Part shown: positions 42,947-54,930 of the stretch, one piece after another | Layout of the letters: every line of letters begins with the position of its first letter | Numbering within the stretch: position 1 is the first letter of the stretch | Assembly: GCA_031763025.1 (NCBI GenBank) | Contig: JASSKH010000020.1 | Coordinates: forward strand, 3,503,756-3,567,755 | DNA length: 64,000 nt | Reading direction: 5' to 3' | Source of the DNA: Macrocystis pyrifera | Lineage: Eukaryota; Sar; Phaeophyceae; Laminariales; Laminariaceae | Notes under the pieces: generated by a model | What the model saw: the letters and a program-made list of their open reading frames with translations, nothing else | Databases searched by the model: none | Told to the model about the DNA's origin: nothing | Program-made: the position numbers and the translations under genes

Positions 42947-44954
42947 CTACTGTATCACATAAAACCCGTTGTACGGAACTTCATCACTACTCCTATCTAG
43001 ATGGCTACGTTGTACCTAGTACTACAGGTAGCGCTGTGTTGTGAAGCAGCGACTATTATTTATAGTAGGTGATACTACCGGCTACTGCGGTAATATGTGT
43101 TATATTCACTGTGGTACGACCCTTCTATGCCTCAACACATCGAATTGCACTGGATTTCGAAATTCGACTTTAGAACGGAATGTGCTCGTTACTTCTGCAT
43201 TATTACATGCCATACGTCGAAAAATGCACAGCAGCGTGAAGATTGGTTCAAGGAAAGTAGAACACAGAAATACCATATATAATGGACACTAGAACCCATT
43301 GACTTAAACGGTGCCGTCAAAACCTGAATACTTGACCTTATTACACCAACAGCAGTGCAGTCTCTCTTACGAATGACTCCACTGACTCCTTACTGACCTT
43401 CCAACAATCAAAACTGAGATGATGTACACATCCACATACATATATAGAAGGGAATGTAGAGGCCGATTATTTCACACGTTCATCGTGTTGTAGAGTTACT
43501 AATAGTTGTAGATACAATCAGACCCAAGTAAAATACTTGGGATAAATATGGATGGCGGGTCCAATATGTGGTCTCCACCTTCCCGGATATCACCAAAAAC
43601 ATTGAAGGGTAGCTACAAGTCCCACACTATAGGACCCGGGATAGATTACTCTCCCGGGCAGCTACTGCTCCTCTCGGGGGTCAGGTCCGGTCAACATGCC
43701 CAAACTCCAGGGGTAACAAGAGCCCATTCTGATGTTACAACGGGAGCTATGGGCTAAATTGACACACGACACCAAATGGAACGTGGAAGTGTGGCGTTGC
43801 TTTATTTTTACCAATCCTCCGTAGAATAAAACAATATAAAAATATAAATCAAGGTGTATATACCAGTACTTCGTTACCAAGCAAGGTGAACCCAGAAACC
43901 TGAGACGGAATGGCCGATCGGTGCAATGTCACCAGTAGCGCGCAAGCTTCGTTGACACAACTTGCTTCGCACGGTAGTTGCAGCAGTTCCGTACAAGGTA
44001 CGACTTTGCACCGTAAAATAAGCACCCCTGCTATGATATCACCATGTGACCGAAACATAGCTCCCATTTGAAGTCTGAGACCGATATCAAATACCGTCTA
44101 GATTACCGGTCAGAGAGGTAATATTTAATGCAAACGTTTCTTTCAGTTTTGGGCAGAGTGGTACGTATCCGAAAGCCCAACTGTAGTTTAGCTGGTTGCC
44201 TTGTTTAGGACTGCACTCCCCTTGACACACCTAACTTGACACCAGAAGCATTGTAGGTGGGTGTGCACAGCAGCACTGAAAGGGTTAAGCGCCAGAACAG
44301 CCGAAATTTATCTATCAATAGTAGCTTCGGGCAGAGGTTCCTGATCGCCGGGTTTGTCCCCCCTCGTATCACACGACGGGAAGAATGTTCGCCTTATGAG
44401 TACTGTTGTTCGAGCAGCAACAAACTTCCCCCTAGCATACTCTGTCACTCATCCTCTTCGCCGCCTCGTCCTGACATGCTGGAAAGCCTTGCAATGACAA
44501 CAATTACCGCTAGTGGCCGAAAGAACAATTGGTTCGTCACATTTTCTCCAGCAGCTGAAAGCTCACGGGATAACGTGTCGCCGGACTCCCAGCGAAGGTA
44601 TTTGACTCCTACCGTGTGTCGGGCGAATCTCTCCTGCCCAAGACTTTCCCCCATGGGAAATGCCATCTCGAAGTTAGAGCTTACGAGCGTACAGGAACAT
44701 CGAGTGGAGCACTAGGGCTCAGTTTGCTGCAGACACATTTTGAGCTTCCCCATGGAGGCGATACGATAGTAATCTCCAAATATTCGGAGCTGCTGTTTCA
44801 AGCCCGCCGCCACTGATGTCAGGTGTGGCCACCGGGGTACCTTGAGAGCATACTTTGGTTGACCTGGAAACAAAAAACATTGAGCCACAATTTCAAGATC
44901 GGTAATTGCCCAACGTAAACTGTCGCCTGCCGAGCCAACCGGGCGCTGGTCAGA
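42947..44954. other. No gene recognised
   Basis: Only short frames. One minus-strand stretch (around 44900) reads DSLRWAITDLEIVAQ, faintly like an RNase H segment of a retroelement, but it has no supporting motifs. Confidence 0.3.
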
Positions 44955-45245
44955 GGTACTCTCCAGGCCATGCAGGGATAGAAGAAGAAATATAGAAGAA
45001 GGGTATACGACGTAGTATATTATAGTGTCCCGTAGAAGAAAAGGTGACCGAGCAGGAGGCCACACACAGTGAAGGCGTCACATAAGGAAGTGCATTTGAG
45101 AAATGAATAATCGGGCATGCTACGTGGTACACATGTAATGTCTCCTCGGAGGACCATGCTTGTGGTCTGTACCAATATCGCAAATACCGTTACATAGATG
45201 CAGCCGACAATCGAGTACGAGAGCACCCTCAACACACACCCTGCT
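44955..45245. repeat. Dispersed repeat family R3, copy 1
   Basis: GTACTCTCCAGGCCATGC, GTCCCGTAGAAGAAA, CACATAAGGAAGTGCAT match 47045-47215. The next part, CATGCTACGTGG to CAATCGAGTACGAGAGCACC, matches 51045-51170. Noncoding. Confidence 0.6.
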
Positions 45246-46299
45246 CTCACGCTCGATAGGCGGGGTAGCAAACATCGTCCGCCATACATACCACGGTGGT
45301 TCCAGCCACATACTAAAACTCAGGTTATCATACCATGAAACATTCCTAAAACCCCGGAATCTCATCTTCAAACCAAAGCTCAAATCTCAAATTTCAGAAC
45401 TATACTTGTTTTAACTTCAACATCGTGGCGGTTGGTCCAACGATCATCAGCAGAGTTAATTAGGGCCGAAACAAGTTTTTCACTATAAGCTCTAAACCCA
45501 ATGTCTAAGTCAAATTCAACAGCATCGTGGAGTGGAATCCCCAAATAAAAAAATGAAAATCAATTTCAAGATGGTAGCTCAGAGTGCAAGCTCAAATCTG
45601 CTAAAGACCTGAATCTCAAGTACCAAATAATCTAGATATTTAGTCTCAGAAAAACCACCCTCAGTCTCAAATCCAACCCGTTAATTAATCATTACAATAC
45701 TCTTGCCTCACATTAATAGCACGAGAATTCAATATGAACATCCTTATACGTACTCATTTCGCTCAGTGCCGTAGATACACACATATGTCTGAACAAAAAT
45801 AATTTCTTTCTGAAAAATGTAAAAGAGCAGATAAGCTTCTGAACAATATATATATAACTTCTTGCTAAAAGTTCTTCAAAAAAGATCCCGCCAGTGTGAT
45901 CTTATATTGGTCTTCGACATATCTTGATCCATACATACCTCGTATACACTACTTTTGAGTCTACACAAAAAGCCATATAAAAAAATATCTAGACATTAAA
46001 ACAACACAAGTAGCAAAAACAGCAGCAGCAAGAACAGCAGCAGCTCATCCCCGGAAGAAGTATTCACATTTAGAACCATACCATACCAAAAAATCAATAG
46101 CACTCAATCAATCTCTAAACATTTGTGAAATGAAAAGGTTTCAACACATTGCAACATAGTATCATTATCCCTTATTCGGGTCATATATATAGTATCAGTG
46201 CGAAGAACTGATTATTTAAAATTGTCGGTTGACTCGGGCAGCATCCAGGGGAGCCGCTGGCCTATAGAGCAGTATATCTTTGACAAGCAATATTACATA
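45246..46299. other. AT-rich stretch, no gene recognised
   Basis: Contains TCAAATCTCAAATTTCAG-like short repeats (45380-45700) and a CAGCAG run near 46018-46045. Confidence 0.35.
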
Positions 46300-46420
46300 T
46301 AGAATACGCGCGTTCGGTTTATCACAATGCTTGTGAAATTCGGTGAAAATGGATATAGACGAGACGTATTACCCAGCTTGCAAAGTTGAGTATCAACTCA
46401 CAGCTGACGTATTTCAAAAT
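46300..46420 (-). repeat. Dispersed repeat, second copy of 10262-10410
   Basis: Reverse-oriented match to 10262-10410 (TCGGTTTATCACAA, GCTTGCAAAGTTGAGTATC, CTGACGTATTTC), next to a run of about 16 A. Confidence 0.55.
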
Positions 46421-46808
46421 TAAAAAAAAAAAAAAAAATACTACCAAATCCAACACACCCTCCCCTCATAAAACTCCGTCCATTAATCCACTCATTTCCG
46501 TCCTGAAAATTACTCATGTATTTATCATACGTGTTGAGTGTTACCAATCCAATAAAGCGTCCCCTCGGAAAACTCTCTGGTTCATTAATCCACTCGTCTC
46601 CGTCCAGAAACTACTGTAACTCATCCATCATGTATTTATCTTACGTGTTGAGAGTGCTATTGCATCCTAGAAAACCTCCCGTCAGAAAACTCTGTTCACT
46701 ACCAATCTACTCATCTCCGCCCAGAAAATATCTCACGCAATTATCATACAGACGTGTAGAATAGTGTTACTAAATTTCAAGACAACATTTTCGCAGAAAA
46801 CTCTTATG

Positions 46809-46986
46809 TATACGTGGGACCATAGTAAATAGGACAAAATATTGTCAGTAAAAATAGGTAAATACATAGGTTTTTTATTTATACCATTTGTTTTTTTTTT
46901 TTTCGTCATCACTTTTACTTTCCAGCCCACTCGTAGAAAGTTTTACCCCGATCGATCATAGGTCCAATTAACTATGGACCCCCGTG
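46809..46986. mobile_element. MITE-like element interrupted by a SINE fragment
   Basis: Left TATACGTGGGACCATAG, core AATAGGTAAATACATAGG; right CATAGGTCCAATTAACTATG, then GACCCCCGTG. Between ATACCAT (46887) and CATAGGTCC (46957) lies a SINE tail that the other copies lack. Confidence 0.7.
46888..46956 (-). mobile_element. 5'-truncated SINE inside a MITE-like element
   Basis: Complement of the A-rich tail, then CATCACTTTTACTTTCCAGC and CACTCGTAGAAAGTTTTACC: only the last ~70 bp of the SINE. CAT occurs on both sides. Confidence 0.7.
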
Positions 46987-46989
46987 CAA

Positions 46990-47215
46990 ATCAGCTTTGA
47001 AGCAGAAAGAAAGTCGCTAGCGTGTCGCCTGCGGTACCTGGTCTGGGGTACTCTCCAGGCCATGCGGGGATATAGGGAAGAAATATAGAAGAAAGGTATA
47101 GTCAAAGTATCTTGAGTCCCGTAGAAGAAAGGGTGGCCGAGAAGGTGGCCACACAGGAAGGCTTCACATAAGGAAGTGCATGTGAAAAGTGAATAACCGC
47201 CGGGGTTCACGGACC
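46990..47215. repeat. Dispersed repeat family R3, copy 2
   Basis: GGGGTACTCTCCAGGCCATG, AAGAAATATAGAAGAA, GTCCCGTAGAAGAAAGG and CACATAAGGAAGTGCATG, as at 44955-45115. Confidence 0.6.
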
Positions 47216-49990
47216 ATGGATGGATAGGGGTCCAGATATACTATATATAGATTGTTCGGGCGAAACACGAAAAAAATATGAAGGCGTTTCCTCGGGCGAG
47301 CTACAATCCAAAACACTCAATAATAGTGCTTAAAAAAATGAAACAGGCATGCTGGTCCAGTCCGAAATTCTTATTCGTGAAATGTACGTTTTATACTGAG
47401 TTCAGTATAACCGCTATCAAATTTCTTATTCTCCCGTCGTTTACTATTATCATCGCCAACAGCAGTGGACTCCTTTACCTCTGTTCTGGTGGACGAAAAT
47501 ATTTTTTTTCAACGTTAATAGTCGACTTCAAGTAATAGTGCATATCTGTTCGAGAAAAAATCCGATTGCAAAACGGTTTTTCACGTTGGATTACCTGGTG
47601 CTTTCCGGATAGACTGGCAGTGCCGGTATATTAGTTGCAGGTTGAGGGTTTTGGGGGTGTCGTCACAAAGATAGGAAAATAAAAACTAGAAAGAGTTCTT
47701 TGTGTTACTACTGCTCTGGAATATATCTAGGACGACACAGAATTACATGACATTACTCACCGCAACGTGACCGATGGAAATGGTGTATCGTACAAAAATA
47801 TACTTCTGTGTTGAACCCGGATGCATGAGGGTTGTCTGGTGGTATAAACACAAAGTTAACTGCGTTGTAGCCAACACACAAGGTCGAGGCTACGTCGCCC
47901 GTGGCGTTCTCCATGAAAACATATCGCAATACACGGAAAAACGCCACGACGTGTTTTATGAAGAAGACGGTTTTAATCGCAAAACGTATCTTCAGCAGCA
48001 GCCAGTGTCACACCATATCCTGCGCGGTAGCCCATAATCAACGTCAGTGGCAACTAACAACAATCACCTCTTTTACCAACGTAGTCATATCTAGAGTCCT
48101 CGTACGATCCACGGACCAATGGGAATTCGCAAGGAGGAAATTAAATTTACCTCTGCGTTTCGACGAATGAATATGTTATGCGCCACTGTGTGCCAACACT
48201 CGCACCAAAGTTTGCAAGCCTCTACATGTTAGTTCGATAGTGATACAGCATCTACACTCGCCGCTCACCTGCATATCCCTGTCGCCTGGTCGCATTAGAC
48301 CTGCGACTTTGTCGTCCTGACCAAGGGCGAGACCGATTCAGTCGTTGCCTGCTCTGGCTCCACCTGCATCGTAGTCACCTCAGGCATCAGTGCTATCTGG
48401 CAAATGAACTGACAATTTTGCGGTTCACGCCAGATGAGCGTATAGGACAGTGAAGCCGGTCTCAATCACACGCAAGGGCTACACAATGTCGTTCGCTTGC
48501 ATCAGAAATGTCAGGCTCCACCATACGCAAAAAATGTAGAGCTTTTTACATGCATTCTGCCGTCCATACGATAGAGCTCCAGCAAGCGGCCAATGACTCA
48601 CCTGCTCCTTTTGCGGTGTTCCCCGTAGAAATGTCCTCGTTGAAGTTGCCAGTGCCTCCGCACGTTCGTCCAGCGGTGGCTTGTAAGATTCTGGCAGCGT
48701 ATGATCTTTACACCCCGCATTGCTAAGTCATCGAAGGACACAGGTTCAAGAGACTCTGGCCGTGTTTTGTCTTGGCGAACACGCCCCCCCCACTTAACAA
48801 AACCTACTCCTTCCTGGGCAAACCCCTCGCCTCTACGCCTGCATCAAACCCCTCGTCACCGTCTGCTGCGAGTTCCGGCAAGAGGGAGATAGGGCGCCGG
48901 TTCGGGGCGCTGCGCCCATGCCTGCGGCAGTAGAGATCGCATGTTGTTCCGTGAAACGCTTGGTAGTCGCTTGCCTGGCCTTTCTTGACCCAGGGATTGA
49001 CGGCGACGTGGCGTACAGGACGAAGGCACCTAGTAGTATTTCCCTCATGATGACTGCTCCTCAGAGCCCGACCAGCTGCGTCCGAGCTTCTCCGTGACAG
49101 AGAGCTTCACGCGCGGAGAGTGGCTGATGCTGTACGGGCGCACCTGATTTGCGGATAGGGCGTAGACCATACCTGTTTCGCCGAGAGGGAGTAGACGACG
49201 GCGGGAAGGACGAGGGTACTCTTGTGTGTAGCACTTTAGGGGCGCTGGGCGTTACGTCTACGTATTGCAGTATCGAGATATTCGATGATAGAGCTTTGAC
49301 TGGCCATCGTATTTCGTCGATACATTCAAAACCGGAAGCCAGGTGGTCAGCTTCAGGGGCGCAGAGGCGAGGCGACGGCGCACTTCGGATCGATCATCGC
49401 TTTGCTCAGAACGATCGAGTTGAAGGTATCATTTACCTTTGTCGCGTTGTGTGTCGTTGAGATGAGCGCGGAGAACGAAATGGCGTTGTTCGGCAACTAG
49501 GGCATGCCGGCATGGCGGGGTGTTATCAAGACGACTATACTACCAATATCAACTTAGCGAGCGGGTGCAAGTGCAAGGTATTCGCCGCTTGTACGCTGGA
49601 GTTGTTGAAAGCCTGCGCAGCATCCGTTTTGATGCAATATTAGTCAGCGCAAGGGGTCCATGGAGCAGAAAGGGCGGTCGCCGTGAAAGTTGGTGCAAAG
49701 ACCAAAACAGAGTTCAGGTACTCCACCCAAAAAAATTGGGACACAGGAAAAAACGTACGCAAATGGCATTTGTCATGAGGCACTCATGGTTGGCTACGCT
49801 CACCGTAGTCGACCCTCGAGAGCAGTAGGGAGCGTCTCCTTTGTGAACCCAGAAGAGACCCTCTGCAAGTGGCAGAGGAAGGGCGTGCCGTGATGTGGTG
49901 CATTGATGGCCGCCACCTTTTGCCCCCCGAATCGACCATCTCCCACCCGCGTCTACACAAGAACCTCATTATCTTCCACGCGGCTGGTCG
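47216..49990. other. No gene recognised
   Basis: Overlapping short frames at 47774-48170 (one reads VEPGCMRVVWWYKHKVN) and 48.5-49.5 kb without family features. I could not build a coherent gene. Confidence 0.3.
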
Positions 49991-49993
49991 CTC

Positions 49994-50596
49994 TTACGAA
50001 CGACATAGACAGCATCGGCGGCGGGGGAGGGGGTCGAACACAATACTCGCCAGGGACTCCATCTCCAGCCTTTGGAGAACAAGGGCCGGCTGGATCACGG
50101 CGATCAGCTCGTTATCCATGTACGAGCTGATCCCCTTTGCCTCCTGAAGCATTGGGCGGTCAGCACAGGTGTCATCTGGGGATGGGTTCAACAAGTGAGA
50201 CAGACAACGGACGATCGGTGGAAGCGATGTCGAGTCTCGTAGAAAACTAAACCGCGTCACTCGTTTTGACGAAACAGGCAAGTCTATGCTTGACAACCGC
50301 CCTAACATTGCTAAGTTGGTAGTTGTTGTGCTGTGCTCTGGATCAAGCGCGTACCAGAGAAATACATACCCCAGTTCACCCGTGAGTACAACGTATTGGG
50401 CGGCTTCAAGCCTCTGCCCTTGTCGATCCTGAGCCTGGTCTCGTGGGAGAGCCCCAGCTGCCTGGTCGGCTGCTTCTTGCTGTTGCTGCCTGGTGTGCTG
50501 CGGTTGCCTCTGCTGTTGCCGCTGTTGATGGGGTGGTCGTTGTTGCTGCTGCTGCTGCTGTTGCTGCTTCTTCCTTGCTGTTGATGGTGCTGGCAA
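49994..50596 (-). CDS. Hypothetical Gln-rich protein (weak)
   Basis: 200-codon frame. The first 60 residues are Q/P-rich because the plus strand is a GCT/TGC repeat. The rest looks more protein-like (PPIVRCLSHLLNPSPDD, KGISSYMDNELIAVIQPALV). Another minus frame just upstream (50907-50620) starts MAKRPKSPPKSNHAQW and is also Q-rich, so the two may be parts of one gene split by an intron or indel. No domain is recognised. Confidence 0.2.
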   Translation of the reverse strand: MPAPSTARKKQQQQQQQQQRPPHQQRQQQRQPQHTRQQQQEAADQAAGALPRDQAQDRQGQRLEAAQYVVLTGELGYVFLWYALDPEHSTTTTNLAMLGRLSSIDLPVSSKRVTRFSFLRDSTSLPPIVRCLSHLLNPSPDDTCADRPMLQEAKGISSYMDNELIAVIQPALVLQRLEMESLASIVFDPLPRRRCCLCRS

Positions 50597-50850
50597 TGGT
50601 GCTTCTGTTCACAGCAGTATTAATAGCTTGGCCTTCGCTTGAATCGGTTGTTTGCGGGTGCTGCTGCTGGGGGCTGTTGGTACACCTCCTGGCACTGCTC
50701 CTTCTCTATGGCGTCTGGAGCCTGACACGGAGGGCTTTGACTGCATTGTCTCCTGCTGCTGCTACTGTTGTGTTGCTGTTGCTGTGTCGCTACTGCTCTG
50801 CTGCTGATGGTGTGTTGGCGCCGCGCGGATGGTGCCGTTCGTACTCGTAA
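50440..50850. repeat. CTG/TGC-rich low-complexity block
   Basis: Dense imperfect TGCTGTTGC and CTGCTGCTG runs, purest at about 50543-50580. Comparable blocks lie at 18.9-20.2 kb and 56.3-56.45 kb. Confidence 0.7.
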
Positions 50851-51044
50851 GTTGACAGTCCATTGAGCGTGATTCGACTTTGGCGGAGATTTCGGCCTCT
50901 TGGCCAATAGACATCGTCGTAATCAAAATTCGTAGTCTACCTCGCTCGGTAAATCCCTCATATTATCGGTTATTGAACAATAAGAATGTCTCGTAATAAA
51001 AAAAAAAATCAAATCCTACCCTTTTGTCGCAGTGCCACCGCCGG

Positions 51045-51170
51045 CATGTTACGTGGATCATATGGAATGTCCTCTAGGAAGAATATGCCTGTGGTTTCTA
51101 CGTAAATCGCAGGTTACGTTACATAGATACAGCCAACAATCGAGTACGAAAGCACCCTCACTTCCATAAA
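51045..51170. repeat. Dispersed repeat family R3, copy 3 (partial)
   Basis: CATGTTACGTGGATCATATG to CAATCGAGTACGAAAGCACC matches 45115-45235. Confidence 0.6.
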
Positions 51171-53199
51171 CGTTCACAAGGTCCCAGGGTAGTACACTGT
51201 ACCTGTCAGAACGTCCGAAGATTGGGAAATCTGAACAGCGCCCATGTGTTTTTAGATCCGGTTGTATTGTAGTATTGACAGTTTTTTTGAAGAAAACATT
51301 GACACATACCGAAAAAACAACGGAGTGAAACTGCAAGACAGCGATAAACAAAAATCCGGAAAAAAGGCGAAACAAAAATAGGGACAACACTTGAAGGATT
51401 CGACGAAAAAAACGATACGTACACAAAACTAGGTACCAAACTGGAGCAGAAAATATGGACATGATCTACAGCCTCATATACAACAACTGACAGACCACTA
51501 ATATAGTCAAGAGCCTGTCGATTTTGATGCGCATATACTTTTTGTTTTCTGGCCTCACTCGATATTGGGCATCACACAAAATATGACACCATTCGCAACA
51601 CGAACAACATGTTCTTTTACGCAACAAACACGTGAAACTCACGTAAAATTAGACAAAATACACAAATATTTTGCGCTTCTGCTTTTGGGGAAGAGGAACG
51701 TTTTGTACCCTTTTGACAACACATTCGAAAAATTTCATGAGATATTCATGTCATGCGTTCGAGAAAAAAAATATTCAATCGTCGCAAGCACATCCACAAA
51801 CCTCACGAAAACGTCACACGGTTTGCAAAGTTCACAACGGGAACGTCCCACCATCGAGGTGTATCTGGTACATTGCGCAAGCGTTGCGGTATACGGTTTT
51901 TACGCCGCCGTGTGTAAAATGGTGAATACCATTTTCCACAGAGCTGCCACGGTCATCGTTTTTGATACTTTCAGCTGCAAATCTACATACAGGCTTTTTT
52001 AATATGTGTGACTGCTGCTGCATACTAAGAGAAGAACAGTAGCAGTGCGCTACACCCAAATATATCTCACCATGCTGCACGTTTGCGACTCAGCCCTGGA
52101 ATGTGAGTACCGCTTTATATATTGAAAAACTGATTTGGGGGAAGTGGCTGACCGCGTTCGATGCGACTACATCGTTCGGAATGCGTGGCGTCGAGTTCGT
52201 TAGCGCCCGCTTTAAGACGTCTGTCAGGTTAGCTGCTGCCGTGCGCGAGTACGTGACGATTCTTTTGCTCCAACAAAACTCCTCACTGCTGCACTCCTAG
52301 ATGCGTCTTTAGGATTCAGGAGTAAAACGACCACCCGAAACATACACATTTTGATTTAAACAAGTTCGAAAAAACCTTCACTTACAGACGGCTAATACTC
52401 TATGCGCACGAGAAGAATGGGTGCAGCAGTGCGAAGTGAATCACAAGGAAATAGTAAAGCCAAATCCAGCGGCAAGGAAACGGGTGATGAGGATGGATAG
52501 AGCCGAACAAAAATAATGGCTGCGCAGGAAAATATCATAGGTACAAGCGGGGCCACACACACACAGAGATGAAATATTCATCGTCGATGAAGGTTTGGAA
52601 TGAAACGTCTGGCTTATGAGCGCCTTCACTCCCTTGTTGTAAATAACGATCGCCTGGGATTGACATCAACAACTCTGCACAGTAGTGACCGCCCGGTCGT
52701 AAATAAGAACCGTTAGTGGTCGTCTAATCGTGTTAACGATGTGTCGTCGGAATGACGGTTTATGTGATCGCCGAAAAAGCTGTGCGCTGGAGGTGTCCTG
52801 GTGGACAACATTTCGTAAGCGCTACATCACAAACACGCCAGGGGATTGCCGCAGCTTCCAGCATATTCGCACCTTCAACTGACACATGGTTTAAAGTACA
52901 TGGTATTTAGGGATCGGGCAAAAACTATCACCTAGCGAGAGTGATAAAAGGATGCGTGTGGACGCTCAAACCCCTCTTTCCCACATCATTTCGACAGGGA
53001 TACCCTCCCCTGGAATCACGTGTTCATCATTGATCGCTTTTGGGTTCTGCTACATCGCTCATTTCTGGGTTTCTTTTTTACCCCAGCGATGCCGAAACAT
53101 TGAGTTTATTTCCTTGGACAAAAAAATAATAATCGTTTAGATCTGCGGCAAGAATCGTTTTGGCATCCAAACGTCGCCGAGGCATCATCACCTAGATCG
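51171..53199. other. No gene recognised
   Basis: A 145-codon frame at 51565-52002 and shorter ones lack family features. AT-rich in the first half. Confidence 0.3.
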
Positions 53200-54930
53200 C
53201 CGCGGGAATGCTTGTGTCGCCTGGGTCGAACCCAATACTACGGAACTCAATGATGCTGGATCCAGAGTAATCGGAACAGGGGAGCACGAACCGTTGGCAT
53301 GCGTACGAAGGGTTGTAAGGGACATCCTGGATGCCGATGACACAGGAATTGTCTCGAAGTCGGTTGAAGGGATCGCGAAAATGATGACAGTTTTCGGTAC
53401 TGTCGTCGAAGCAGACGATCTCACGATATCGGAAAAAAGGACAGAAACAATGCTTCTACAAACACCGGACCGGACAACAATCGCCCCACGGATCGTCATC
53501 GAAGCACCCGGCCAGAGGTACAAACATATCGCCCTGTTCCTATAGCCAGGTGGCATATCGACGAAAACGCTTGCCTCTAGCTGGAAATCGACCGACGGAT
53601 CCGAATCCTGCGTGTATGTCTCAAACGGATCGGCCCGGAGGTATTTGATAGGACGACCGCCCACCTTAGCCTAAACCTTCGAATGCTAAAGCCCGAGGTG
53701 ATCGAGACTCTGCTCTACGGATGTGTGACGTGCACCTTCAGAGCGGAACACTTTGCCAAGCTTCGAACGACTCACCACCAAGTCCTTCTGCGATTTATTT
53801 GCCTTCCAGCGCAGACTTTGCGCTGACCACGCAACCCTTTCGTACGCGAAGGCCGTCCGGATGACACGTTGTGAGAGCATCGAAACGACTATCTGCAAAC
53901 GGCGACTCTTTTTCGCGGTAGCCGTGGCAAGGCAAAGCTAGGAGCGATTTATCCTGTCTGGCAACGATGGCTGGCGTCGAGAACACGACACCTGGCGGAC
54001 AGTTAAAGACTTTGCATAGATGCATAGTCGAAGACCTTTGCGAGTTCCGAGCCACCCAAGAGTCAACGGAACACCCCCCGTTGATGCTTGGAGCTGCGAC
54101 CGCGCTAAGGTCTACTGCATCAAACAAGGCGGGGAAGTGGTATCGGGGGATCCTTGCAGTAGCTCAACGGTTCATGGTGAGGTGGCACGAAGATGAGGCA
54201 AAGCTGAGTTTACTGCGCCAGGATCTGCCGTGGGTGGTGCCCAAGGAAATGGAGGGAGGAGGAGCAACAGGAGTGGTGTAAGGAAACCTAGCCAAGGAAA
54301 TGCGTGGAGGGGCGGGCAAACATAAGGGGTAAAAGCGAAACCGTGGTGAATGAATAAAGTAGGGAGGAGATAACAAAGAGGGGAGCAGCGCACCAGGCTG
54401 ACTACTAAATAGAACATGTAAGCTGGTTCGAATATGGTCTTCCTTCATCTTTTTTTTTCATTTAGCGTTCGATTTTTTTTTTTTCTTATCCTCCGGCGGA
54501 TTGGTAATCGTGCGCGACTCTATTTACATTGTGCTATGTTTCGTTCTTCTTGTCCATACGCAAACATTCGTGTGGCATGGGTGGACGACGAGCCTGCTTT
54601 CCTTGCTTGGTATTGTCTGACGCATCTTCTCCGGGGGTGGGGCATAGTCAATGAAGGCAAGACGGAGACGGTAGAAAGCGTAGCAAGGTACCAGACAGCC
54701 TGGTAGGGAGATCACGACTATTCTACGCTGCCCGTACCACTAACTGCAGCGGCTACCTGGAGGGTGCGTTGTTCTTGGGTTTCCCTGGTCTTTTCCTTGG
54801 TTCTTAGCCTTACTCTGTTGGTATGTGTTTATGTAGTGGTGCTATTAATTTTTCCTCGTTATTTGTATGTATCTGCCCACATCTCCCGAGGGGAGGCACG
54901 ACAAAGATATATATACGATATTGTTGGCCC
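53200..54930 (+). mobile_element. LINE copy L2, 5'-truncated
   Basis: Plus strand. Coding remnant 53270-54281, C-rich-equivalent tail to about 54418, then the 3' blocks (CTGGTTCGAATATGGTCTTCC, ACCAGACAGCCTGG, CTACCTGGAGGGTG, CCCGAGGGGAGGCACGAC). Collinear with the 3' half of L1, showing that the noncoding blocks found alone at 71-900 and 21650-22210 belong to this LINE. Confidence 0.75.
53270..54281 (+). pseudogene. LINE L2 reverse transcriptase end and C-terminal region
   Basis: EHEPLACVRRVV, then DADDTGIVSKSVEGIAKMM (the YADD active site, first residue changed to Asp), DDLTISEKRTETMLLQT, LNLRMLKPEVIETLLYGCVT, AKLRTTHHQVLLRF, MTRCESIETTICKRRLFF, and CIVEDLCEFRATQESTEHPP. Frame changes separate the pieces. 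Active-site change plus frameshifts: dead copy. Confidence 0.8.

Noticed and set aside
44712-45065. Frame with RWAITDLEIVAQ resembling a retroelement RNase H
   Set aside because: Only one motif matches, no other pol motifs are nearby, and the frame overlaps the R3 repeat.
50443-50850. Leu/Val/Ala-rich plus-strand frame that looks like a membrane protein
   Set aside because: Its hydrophobic residues come from reading GCT/TGC repeats; no defined start, length or topology.
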